Below, in pieces: positions 54,090 through 63,600 of a stretch of DNA of 64,000 nucleotides. The notes under the pieces are model-generated. The model was not told the DNA's origin. It saw nothing but the letters and a program-made list of their open reading frames with translations, and did not search any database. The position numbers were made by a program, and so were the translations under genes. The stretch's first letter is position 1, and each line of letters opens with the position of its first letter. The stretch is from Chitinophaga rupis (GTDB lineage Bacteria > Bacteroidota > Bacteroidia > Chitinophagales > Chitinophagaceae). The DNA lies in NCBI RefSeq assembly GCF_900109685.1, contig NZ_FOBB01000002.1, positions 800,085 to 864,084 of the forward strand, read 5' to 3'.

Positions 54090-54125
54090 GAATACCTCCT
54101 TTTCTTTGATGAATAACTAAATTAC

Positions 54126-54355
54126 ACTAAAAAAGTAAAAAGTTAAAAAGTAAAAATAAAAAAAGAGTTTAGCGTTCAGTACAAGAGAAGCGGAAAGCAT
54201 AAAGCATAAAGCAGAAAGCAGAAAGCATGGTGCAAAACCAGGAGGCTCAGCATTCAGCCTTTCATTACGCATAAAATAAAACACCCGGAGCAAAAGGCAT
54301 TAAGCATTTCGCATTCCCCTGGAACAAAAGGCAAGCTTTTTACTTTTTACTTTCT
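54126..54355. repeat. Heptad-repeat block 6 with several unit types
   Basis: This fills much of the space between the structured RNA and the Gfo/Idh gene. AAAAAGT-type units run at 54130-54165, an AGCGTTCAGT piece at 54170, AAAGCAT-type units (54192-54230), CTCAGCATTCAGC near 54246, GGCATTAAGCATTTCGCATT near 54296 and inverse TTTTTAC units at 54336-54352. Several families of block 1-5 units are mixed here. Confidence 0.7.
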
Positions 54356-54421
54356 CTAACACCAATGTGTTAATTGTTAAAATATACCCAAAATAAATTT
54401 CTTTAATATAAAATGTAGTAA

Positions 54422-54429
54422 TACATTTG
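54422..54429 (+). promoter_or_regulatory. -7 promoter box upstream of the Gfo/Idh gene
   Basis: TACATTTG is an exact TAnnTTTG match, 114 bp before the ATG at 54544. The remaining leader (54430-54543) shows no gene. Confidence 0.45.
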
Positions 54430-54543
54430 TTCGATCTTTTTAACCTCTATCCTATTATCCGAAGAACCTACATCTGTTTTATCCTTGTAACTGCGAGCCC
54501 ACGTTGATTGAGCAATCTCTGATTTTAGTACGAATTTATCTCT

Positions 54544-55749
54544 ATGCATGTACCCGGAAGAAGGCATTTCCTTAAGAATGCGGCTATCCTTGCACCTGTT
54601 TTAACGCTATTACCTACCTCACTGTCGGCAATAACGTCTTCCCGCTTACGTATAGGAGTAATTGGCGCGGGGCCCTGGGGCCGCCAATACCTGCAATGGG
54701 CCTTACAGCACCGGCAGCTGGATGTTCGGGCCATTTGCGAAAGTAATACTGCTGCGCTGCAGGCCTGCAAGCCGTTGCTGAACGGTACCGCCTACACGCC
54801 GGATGTCTGTAATGATTATCAGCAGCTTTTATCCCGCAAAGATCTTGACGCCGTTATCATTGCCACACCATGGGATCAGCATTATACCATTGCCAAAGCC
54901 GCGCTGCTGGCTGGTAAGCATGTAGCCTGCGGCCCGGTAATGGGCGTTACGGTACAGGAGCATGAAGATATCATCCGCATTAGTGAGCGTACTAACCGCC
55001 AGTATTTTACGCTGGATGAGCACAGCTACCGCCCTGATCTCATGGCCGTTTCCAACATGGTAAACGCAGGCCTGTTCGGCACGCTGGAAACCATCCACGC
55101 CGGCGCACATTACCAAGCTTTAACACCTGCACATACTACTAACCCATTACCTTACCCGGTATTTCCTGCGGCCGCCATCGCCGGAATACTGGGCATACAC
55201 AAGGGTAATAAATATCAATCATTACAGGTGCAGCCGCAGCAAACGGAATGTGTAGTAAGCAAGCTACATCCTAAAACCGCTAAGCAACGTATATACCTGA
55301 TGCGCGCGCAGCTGGATCTGATCTGTTTAACCACTGAGCAGCAGCAAACCGTCTATTTACAATCACATACAGGAACCGCGCAGCCGCTCAGCACCGGCTT
55401 CCGGGTAAAGGGCAGCAACGGCCACTGGATGGATGTTGCGCGGGCTATTCACCTCCAGGGGCAAAGCCCGGAGAATTTTATGTGGGAGCCGGTAAGGCCT
55501 TACCTGGAGCAGTATGATGACCCTCAGTGGAATGAGAGCAGGAACGTTTATAAACAAGCCCGTGTACCCGATGGCTGCGCTCATGCCCTGAACGATTTTG
55601 TGCAGCTGCTGCAGCAGCAAACCTACCGGTCGGTATACGATGCTGCAACGAATAGTGTGATAGGAGCCCTAGCCGCTATTTCCAAAGCAAACGGAGGAGC
55701 GCCGGTAGCAGTACCCGGTTTCAGCGACGGCAAAAAAAATCTTGTATAA
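54544..55749 (+). CDS. Tat-exported Gfo/Idh/MocA-like protein with altered active site
   Basis: The 401-residue protein starts with a twin-arginine signal (GRRHFLKNAA at 5-14) and a Rossmann domain with IGVIGAGPWGRQYLQ (glycines of GxGxxG near 41-46). The region DLDAVIIATPWDQHYTIAKA is typical of the family, but the place of the usual EKP motif reads GKHVACGPVMGV: the catalytic Lys is replaced by Gly. HSYRPDLMAV and FGTLETIHAG follow. The C-terminal beta-sheet part is complete. With the Lys gone, classical sugar oxidation is doubtful; it could bind nucleotide-sugar ligands or act as a scaffold. It is the first of four genes on this strand. Confidence 0.82.
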   Translation: MHVPGRRHFLKNAAILAPVLTLLPTSLSAITSSRLRIGVIGAGPWGRQYLQWALQHRQLDVRAICESNTAALQACKPLLNGTAYTPDVCNDYQQLLSRKDLDAVIIATPWDQHYTIAKAALLAGKHVACGPVMGVTVQEHEDIIRISERTNRQYFTLDEHSYRPDLMAVSNMVNAGLFGTLETIHAGAHYQALTPAHTTNPLPYPVFPAAAIAGILGIHKGNKYQSLQVQPQQTECVVSKLHPKTAKQRIYLMRAQLDLICLTTEQQQTVYLQSHTGTAQPLSTGFRVKGSNGHWMDVARAIHLQGQSPENFMWEPVRPYLEQYDDPQWNESRNVYKQARVPDGCAHALNDFVQLLQQQTYRSVYDAATNSVIGALAAISKANGGAPVAVPGFSDGKKNLV

Positions 55750-55817
55750 GTTTAAACAATTTTTAATAACCGCTGTTAAAACAGCACATCCCTTAACTTA
55801 ACTAATCTAAAATCGCT

Positions 55818-56411
55818 ATGTCAGAACCATTTCTCGCTATGCTCATCCTTTTTGGGGGTAATTTTGCAATCCGTGGCTGGGCCATGGCCTGGGGACAGAT
55901 CCTTTCCATTGCGCAGAACACCGCGTTATTCTCTTTAATGGGCACTACTTACGGGGGCAACGGACAAACTACTTTTGCATTACCGGATCTCCGCGGCCGC
56001 GCACCTATCGGCTGGGGTCAGGGGCCGGGCCTTTCTGATTATCAATTGGGGCAAATCGGCGGAACAGAGAGCACAACGCTGCTCATCACCAATATGCCTG
56101 CGCATAATCACACAGGAGTAATAAGCGGGGGAACATCCACTATCTCTGCCAGCACTGCTGCAGGCACTACTAATACACCCGGTCCTACCATGGTGCCGGC
56201 CGTGTTACCTACTATCGGTAGTGGCCCGGGTGCTACCCAGATCAAAGGTTACAAGGTTCAGGATAATACTACCACGCTGGCTCCGGGTACAGTAACCGGT
56301 AACGTTACCATTGGCATCGCCGGTGGCAGCCAGCCGTTCAGCATCCAGAACCCTTACCTGGCTCTGACTTACCTGGTTGCGTTGGAAGGTATCTTCCCTT
56401 CAAGGAACTAA
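55818..56411 (+). CDS. Tail-collar (microcystin-dependent protein-like) protein
   Basis: The 197-residue protein belongs to the phage tail collar / MdpB group. The conserved N-terminal part reads GWAMAWGQILSIAQNTALFS, then LMGTTYGGNGQTTFALPDLR and GRAPIGWGQGPGLSDYQLGQ, followed by GGTESTTLLITNMPAHNHT. The C-terminal repeat-like part ends with NPYLALTYLVALEGIFPSRN. Such proteins in Bacteroidota occur singly or in tandem without other phage genes and are thought to be exported fibre-like or adhesive proteins. No signal peptide is visible, as is usual for this group. It is 68 bp after Gfo/Idh, followed by a 92-bp space. Confidence 0.9.
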   Translation: MSEPFLAMLILFGGNFAIRGWAMAWGQILSIAQNTALFSLMGTTYGGNGQTTFALPDLRGRAPIGWGQGPGLSDYQLGQIGGTESTTLLITNMPAHNHTGVISGGTSTISASTAAGTTNTPGPTMVPAVLPTIGSGPGATQIKGYKVQDNTTTLAPGTVTGNVTIGIAGGSQPFSIQNPYLALTYLVALEGIFPSRN

Positions 56412-56503
56412 GAACGCCTGAAAACAATTATCAATACTTACATCCATATAGCTGCCGCATCCCTATGCCGCCTATTATGAATGTTACTATCTAACTATAA
56501 AAA

Positions 56504-57667
56504 ATGAACGCTCCGCTAACCGTCGGGTTCCTGACACCCTATTCAGGTATTTATCCCTATTACCATGCACACCTGGTAACAGGCTGGCTATTAGGTATGG
56601 GGCTGGATCCCGCACGGCAGCGCACCATTCAGTTCATACCGGAATATACAAATCAGGGCAGCTTGAAGGCCAGCGAAGAAGCTGCGCGCAAGCTGCTCTT
56701 TTTTAACCGGGTAGATATCCTTTCCGGGTTAATAGGTTATAAAGCCATTCCCGGTCTGATCCCTGTTATAGAGCAGGAAAAGAAGCCCGCTTTCTTTTTT
56801 GATATGGGCGAGTACGTACCGCATTTTCCCTATCTCAGCCCCGACATTTTTTATGCATCCCACCAGCTATGGCAGTCGCAGTATGCGCTGGGCCACTGGG
56901 CGCACAGTACCTTTGGCGAGGGCGGGCATATGATCATGCCGGTATACGAAGCAGGCTATCACCTGGATAACACCTTTCAGCAGGGTGTGGCAGCAGCCGG
57001 CGGTACATCGCTGCAGATGAACGTATTGCCCTTTGATCCTAATGACCCGCTGAAGCTGGATCTGGATGGCATTTTTAACAAATGGAAAGAAGAGCAGCCT
57101 ACCTATGTGCACGCTATTTTCTGCGGCAGCATGGGCACCCGCTTTTTACAGCAGTGGATCAGCAGCGGATTGCATAAACGCATACCCCTGCTGGTGCATG
57201 AAACCATGGCCTACGATGATATCCTGGATGATATCAAACACATAGACATGGAAATGTACACCGCACAGCTATGGATGCGTGAAGATGAAAGCCAGGCCAA
57301 CCGCGCCTTTGTAAAGAAGTTTGAAACCACCGCACAGCAGCCCGCCAATATTTATGCGCTGATGGGATATGAAGCAGGCCTTATCTGGAAAGAATTACTA
57401 CCCCACGCAAAAAAAAGAGACTGGGATACCGTAAAGCAGCAGCTGCGTACCGGTATTATACAGGGCCCCGGCGGCGAAAAGAATTTTTACCCGCTCTCTG
57501 GTTTTGCGTTACCTAATACTAACATCATTAAAATATCAACATCACGAAATAGCCTCCATAAAATAATCATTGACCGGGGAAAAGGGATGCGCTTTGATGC
57601 GAAAGAGTTTGAAACCATACATGATGCCTGTGTTACAGGCTGGCAGAATCCCTTCCTTTGTATTTAA
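56504..57667 (+). CDS. Type 1 periplasmic-binding-fold protein without a signal peptide
   Basis: The 387-residue protein has the fold of ABC amino-acid/urea-type substrate-binding proteins: TVGFLTPYSGIYPYYHAHL, RVDILSGLIGYKAIPGLIPV, HMIMPVYEAGYHLDNTFQQG and PTYVHAIFCGSMGTRFLQQW. It begins directly with the first strand (MNAPLTVGFL) without a signal peptide, so it is predicted cytosolic, and no permease or ATPase is adjacent. It sits between a tail-collar protein and a giant surface protein. It could be a ligand sensor or a protein exported by an unusual route. Confidence 0.8.
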   Translation: MNAPLTVGFLTPYSGIYPYYHAHLVTGWLLGMGLDPARQRTIQFIPEYTNQGSLKASEEAARKLLFFNRVDILSGLIGYKAIPGLIPVIEQEKKPAFFFDMGEYVPHFPYLSPDIFYASHQLWQSQYALGHWAHSTFGEGGHMIMPVYEAGYHLDNTFQQGVAAAGGTSLQMNVLPFDPNDPLKLDLDGIFNKWKEEQPTYVHAIFCGSMGTRFLQQWISSGLHKRIPLLVHETMAYDDILDDIKHIDMEMYTAQLWMREDESQANRAFVKKFETTAQQPANIYALMGYEAGLIWKELLPHAKKRDWDTVKQQLRTGIIQGPGGEKNFYPLSGFALPNTNIIKISTSRNSLHKIIIDRGKGMRFDAKEFETIHDACVTGWQNPFLCI

Positions 57668-57676
57668 CATCCTTAT

Positions 57677-60600
57677 ATGAAACATACATTTACACAAAGT
57701 ATGAAAGCCCTTTACTTACTGCTGGCCGGCTTATTGTTCGGCTTTGCAGCCACGGCGCAATACACTTCCACTACCATAAATTCAGGCGTTTCACAGTGTG
57801 CGCTGGCAAAAGATATTGCCGGCAACATTTATGCTGTGCGAACGGATCCTAATGATGCCACTAAATATACCGTGGTAAAATATGTCAACGGTGCAGGAGC
57901 GCCGGTCAGATTAAATGCTTCCCTGCAGCTGGTTACCAGCGGTATTGAATACCCCTGGGGCCTGGCGGTGAACTCACTGGGCGATGTGTATGTGACCAAC
58001 CCGGAGGGCGCTGATGGCTGGGAGATCATTAAGCTTACCGCGCCTACCTACACGGCAACGGTTATACAAAGCGGTAAGTTTTATTCTTCGCTTGCCATTG
58101 ACCAGAATAACGACATTATTACCACGGAATATATAGATCCCGATGGAACATTTAATAATGGTGATGATAAGTACCGGGTGGTTAAATACCTGTACACGAA
58201 CGAAACCGGTGCAGGTACCGTGCTATATGCCGGGGTGCCTTATGAGAATGATTTTTCCTACCCCTGGAGCATTGTAGTAGATGGCTTCGGAAACATTTAT
58301 TTCCTGGATTTTGTAACCAATGATCCTGCCCCCGGCACTGCTAATGATGGCGGACAGCTGATTAAGCTAACCTATCCCGCATATAGCGCCAGCGTTATTA
58401 ACAGCGGCAAGGGCATCAGCACCCTGGCATTAGATGCATCCAACAACCTGTATACTGTTGAAGCAGTAGACCCTACTACTTCGCATGTTGTAAAATATTC
58501 ATACCCTGTAACTGCAGGCGCATCAGGCACTGCCATCACGCCGGTAACGCTGGTAAGCGCAGCCGGTTTTTACCCCTGGGGCATGGTCATAAAAGGCAGC
58601 AGCATCTTTGTAAATGATGCAACAGATGATCCCAGCACGCCTGGTGACCCGGCCGATGGTGCTTTCAAGCGCCTGGATCCGCCTACTATTATGGTGAACA
58701 GCGTTAACCGTGTAACTGCAACGCCCACCAAACTGGCCTCTGTGCAGTTTACGGTTACCTTCAGTGGTTCCGCTACCGGCGTTACCACCTCCGCGTTCAC
58801 CCTTACTACCACCGGCCTTACAGGCGCCAGCATAACCAGCGTAAGCGGCAGCGGTACTACCTATACGGTAACCGTAAATACCGGCACCGGTGATGGTACA
58901 TTGAGACTGGATGTTAACGGCACCGGCATTTCACCCACCGTAAGCCCTGCACCTTTTATAACAGGCCAGGTATATACTATAGACAAGACTGCGCCCACTA
59001 CTACTATCACTGCTACTCCACCGGTATTAACCAACAGCAGCAGCGGTACCTTTACCTTTACATCCAATGAAGCAGGCACATTCGAGGCATCGCTGGATGG
59101 CGGCCCCTATACTGCTGCTACCAGCCCGCGTACTTACACCGGTCTGGCAGACGGCTCGCACACCTTCAGTGTAAGAGCAATAGATGCAGCAGGTAACGTA
59201 GCGGTTACGCCAGCTTCTTATACCTGGACGGTAGACCAGACGGCGCCCAATACTACTATTACCAGCGCACCACCAGCCTTCACCAATAGTTCCAACGCAA
59301 CATTTACCTTTATATCCAGCGAAGCCGGAAGCACCTTCCAGGCATCCCTGGATGGAGGTCCTTTTACACCGGTTACCTCCCCAAGCACCTATACCGGGCT
59401 GGCAGATGGTTCTCATACTTTCAGCGTAAGGGCCATTGATCCGGCAGGTAATACAGACGCAACACCTGATTCCTATCCCTGGACCATAGACCAAACAGCG
59501 CCCACCGTTACATCAGTAGGCGTACCGGCCAATGATTATTACCATGCCGGTCAGAACCTGGACTTTACCGTTAACTTCAGCGAGAATGTAACGGTAACGG
59601 GCACACCCTATATTAACCTGACCGTTGGCAGCACCGGCCTCCAGGCAGCATACGTAAGCGGCAGCGGCACCAATGCCCTGGTATTCCGCTATACCGTACA
59701 ATCCGGCGATGCAGATGCAGATGGCGTTACCTTAGGTACGCTTGCCCTGAACGGCGGTACCATCCAGGATGCAGCCACCAATGATGCGAATGTTACATTG
59801 AATGGTGTACCCAGCCTGGCTAACGTACGTGTAAATACTACTATACCTTCTGTGGTATTATCTACCACTGCCAGCTCGCCGCGCAACAGTGGCTTCACTA
59901 TTACCCTTACCTTTAGTGAGGCGGTAACCGGCCTTAGTGTAGCTGATCTTAATGTGCTCAATACTACGGTGAGCAACTTACAGACAGCGGATAACATTAC
60001 GTATACGATGGACCTGCAGCCGTCGGTAAATGGCGTTATAAACATGCAGTTACCGGCTAACGCAGTACAGAACATAGGCCATAACCCTAACACGGCATCC
60101 AATACGCTTAGCATTACTTACGATGCTATTGCACCGGTAGTAACTTCCGTAAGCGTACCAGCCAATGGGTATTACAAAGCCAGCGATGCGCTCACCTTCA
60201 CGGTGAACTTCAGTGAAAATATAACCGTAGCCGGTATACCGCAGCTGAGTATGATCATAGGCGCTACCCCGCGGCAGGCTGCCTATGTAAGCGGTAACGG
60301 CACCAATGCCTTAACATTCACCTACACCGTACAAAGCGGAGAGCTGGATGCAGATGGCATTGCCGTAACCTCCCTTAGCGCAAACGGCGGTTCTTTACAG
60401 GATGCAGCCACCAACAATGCCAATCTTACCTTAAATAGCGTAGGCAGCACTACCGGCGTGCTGGTAGATGCGGTTGCGCCCACAGTTACATCCGTAGCCG
60501 TACCGGCCAATGATTATTACCATAACGGCCAGAACCTGGACTTTACTGTTAACTTCAGCGAGAATGTAACGGTAACGGGTACACCCTATATTAACCTGAC

Positions 60601-63600
60601 CGTTGGCAGCACCGGCCGCCAGGCAGCTTATGTAAGCGGCAGCGGCACAAATGCCCTGGTATTCCGCTATACCGTACAGCTCAGCGATGCAGATAATGAT
60701 GGCATTCAGCTGGGCACACTGGCGCTGAACGGCGGCCCCATACAGGACGTAGCCGGCAATAATGCCGTACTCACACTGAATGGTGTGCCCAGCCTGGCTA
60801 ACGTACGCGTAAATAATATTATACCAACCGTAAGCATAACCAGCGCAGCGCCTGATCCGCTAAACACCGGCTTCACCGCCACCATTACGTTCAGCGAAGC
60901 AGTAACCGGTTTGGTGGCAGGGGATCTTACCAGTATCAATGCAACGGCAAGCAACCTGCAAACATCAGACAACATTACCTATACCGTAGATCTTGCGCCA
61001 GCGGCAGATGGTACGGTGAGCCTGCAGGTGCCAGGCAATGCAGCGGAGAACATAGGCCATAATGGTAACACAGCTTCCAATACCTTAACCCGTACCTATG
61101 ATGCTACTGCACCAACAGTAACTTCCGTAAGCGTACCAGCCAATGGGTATTACAAAGCCGGCGATGCGCTCACCTTTACCGTTAACTTCAGTGAAAATAT
61201 TACCGTAGCCGGTATACCGCAGCTGAGTATGATCATAGGCGCTATGCCCCGGCAGGCTGCCTATGTAAGCGGTAATGGCACCAATGCCTTAACATTCACC
61301 TACACCGTACAAAGCGGAGAGCTGGATGCAGATGGCATTGCTGTAACCTCCCTTAGCGCAAACGGCGGTTCTTTAATGGATGCAGCCACCAACAATGCCA
61401 ATCTTACCTTAAATAGCGTAGGCAGCACTACCGGCGTGCTGGTAGATGCGGTTGCGCCCGCAGTTACATCCGTAGGCGTACCGGCCAACGGGTATTACCA
61501 AACCGGCCAAAACCTGGACTTTACCGTAAACTTCAGTGAGAATGTAACGGTAACGGGTACGCCAACAGTTCCCATCACCATCGGGTCAGCAACAGTTGAC
61601 GCCAGCTACATCAGCGGCAGCGGTACCAGCGCGCTGGTATTCCGCTACACCGTACAGGCCGGGGAGCAGGACCTGGATGGCATCAGCGTAGGCAGCACCA
61701 TCGCATTGAACGGTGGTACTATCCGCGATGCAGCTACCAACAATGCTGTGCTGACGTTAAACAGCATAGGCAGCACCGCTAATGTATTTGTATACAGCGT
61801 AGTGCCTGGCGTAACAATATCCACCACTGCACCGGCCCTGGTAAATGCAGGCTTTACATTAACCGTTACCTTCACTGAAGCGGTAACCGGTTTCACTGCG
61901 TCAGATATTACCGCCACCAACGCTACGGTAAGCAACCTGGCCACCTCCGATAATATTACTTATACACTGGATGTAACACCTGCTGCCGATGGCGCCGTAT
62001 CCTTACAGGTACCTGCAAGCAGCGCAGTGAACATTGCCGGCAATGGCAATACGGCATCCAATACGCTCAGCCTTACCTACGATGCCACTGCGCCGGTTGT
62101 TACAACCGTAGCCGTACCACCTAACGGGTATTATAAAACAGGCGGTATCCTCAACTTTACCATAAACTTCAGTGAAAATGTAACGGTAACCGGTACACCG
62201 CAGCTAAGTATGGTAATAGGCAGCACCATCCGTTATGCCAATTATATAAGCGGTAGCGGTACCGGCGCGCTGGTATTCCGTTATACGGTGCAGAACGGGG
62301 AAGAGGATATGAACGGCATTACCCTGGGTACCCTGCAGCTGAATGGCGGCACCATCAAGGATGCAGCCACCAACGATGCGGTGCTTACCTTAAACGGCGT
62401 GCCCTCCACAACCAATGTACGGGTACATACCGCTGTACCTTCCGTAACATTAACTACCGCAGCACCTGCACTGGTAAATGCACCCTTCACCATTACCGCT
62501 ACCTTTAGCGAATCTATGGCAGGTGTGGCATTGGCAGATTTCACCGTTACCAATGGTACGGTAAGCAGCCTGTCAGGCACCGCCAACACCGTGTTCACAC
62601 TAACGGTAACGCCTACAGCAGATGGCCCTGTAAGCATTACCTTCCCGGCCAATAAAGCGCTGAACGTAGCCGGTACCAATAACACGGCATCCAATACGCT
62701 CAGCTTTACCTACGATGGTACTGCACCTGTAATAACCGCGGTATCCGTACCGCCTAACGGTTATTATAATGCAACTGGTGTGCTTAGCTTTACCGCTACC
62801 TTCAGTGAGAACGTAACGGTAACCGGCACGCCGCAATTAGGTGTGATAATAGGCGCTACTACCCAGCAGGCAGATTATGTAAGCGGCAGCGGCACCAACC
62901 AGCTCACATTCTCCTACACCGTGCAAACCGGTGATAATGATATGGACGGCATTGCCCTGGGCAACCTTACCTTAAACGGAGGTACCATACAAGACGCCGC
63001 CACCAACAATGCTGTATTAACGCTGAACGGTGTGCCCAGCACGGCCGGTATATTTGTAAACACCACCGCGCCCACGGTAGTAGTAAGCACTACAGCTGTA
63101 TCGCCGGGTAACCAGCCATTCACCGCCACCTTTACTTTCAGTGAAAAAGTAACCGGCTTTACCAGCAGCGATATTGTTGTAACCAACGGTGCTGCCGGCG
63201 CTACGTCAACGAGTGATAACATTACCTATACCGCCTTAATTACGCCTGCGGCAGATGGCACGGTAACCGTACAGGTACCCGCCAATGTAGCGGTAAACAT
63301 TGGTAATAACGGTAACGTGGCCTCCAACACCATAACATACACTTACGACGGTACTGCACCGGCCATAACCTCCGTAGCTGTACCGCCTAACGGTACTTAT
63401 AATGCCAGCGATGTGCTGAACTTCATCGTTAACTACGATGAAAATGTAAATGTGATAGGGGCGGGCGGCATACCTTCCCTGAACCTTACCATTGGCAGCA
63501 GCGCTGTGCAGGCGGCCTATATAAGCGGCAGCGGCACCAACGCCTTAACCTTTAGCTACACGGTGCAGGCAGGTGAGCAGGACCTGGATGGCATTACCAT

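Larger units (their letters stand above)
53964..54105 (-). ncRNA. Structured leader or small RNA with a short ORF
   Basis: On the minus strand this region has a perfect Shine-Dalgarno (AAAGGAGGT, 54094-54102), a 15-codon ORF (54042-54089), two further hairpins and a terminator. Hairpin 1: ATGGAA (54028-54033) with TTCCAT (54064-54069) as outer arm and CGGTTAG (54039-54045) with CTAACCG (54052-54058) as inner arm. Hairpin 2: GACACCCG (53995-54002) with CGGGCGTC (54005-54012); its one mismatch on the + strand becomes a G-U pair in the minus RNA, which supports this orientation. A near-consensus -7 box lies at 54137-54144. I do not recognise a known RNA family. Confidence 0.65.

Noticed and set aside
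53964..54105. Known riboswitch (TPP, cobalamin, SAM, fluoride)
   Set aside because: None of the conserved core sequences of these classes is present; the layout of Shine-Dalgarno, short ORF and terminator is different.
55818..56411. Prophage remnant because of a tail-collar domain
   Set aside because: No other phage gene (capsid, portal, terminase, lysis, integrase) is near; such single tail-collar genes are common in Bacteroidota.
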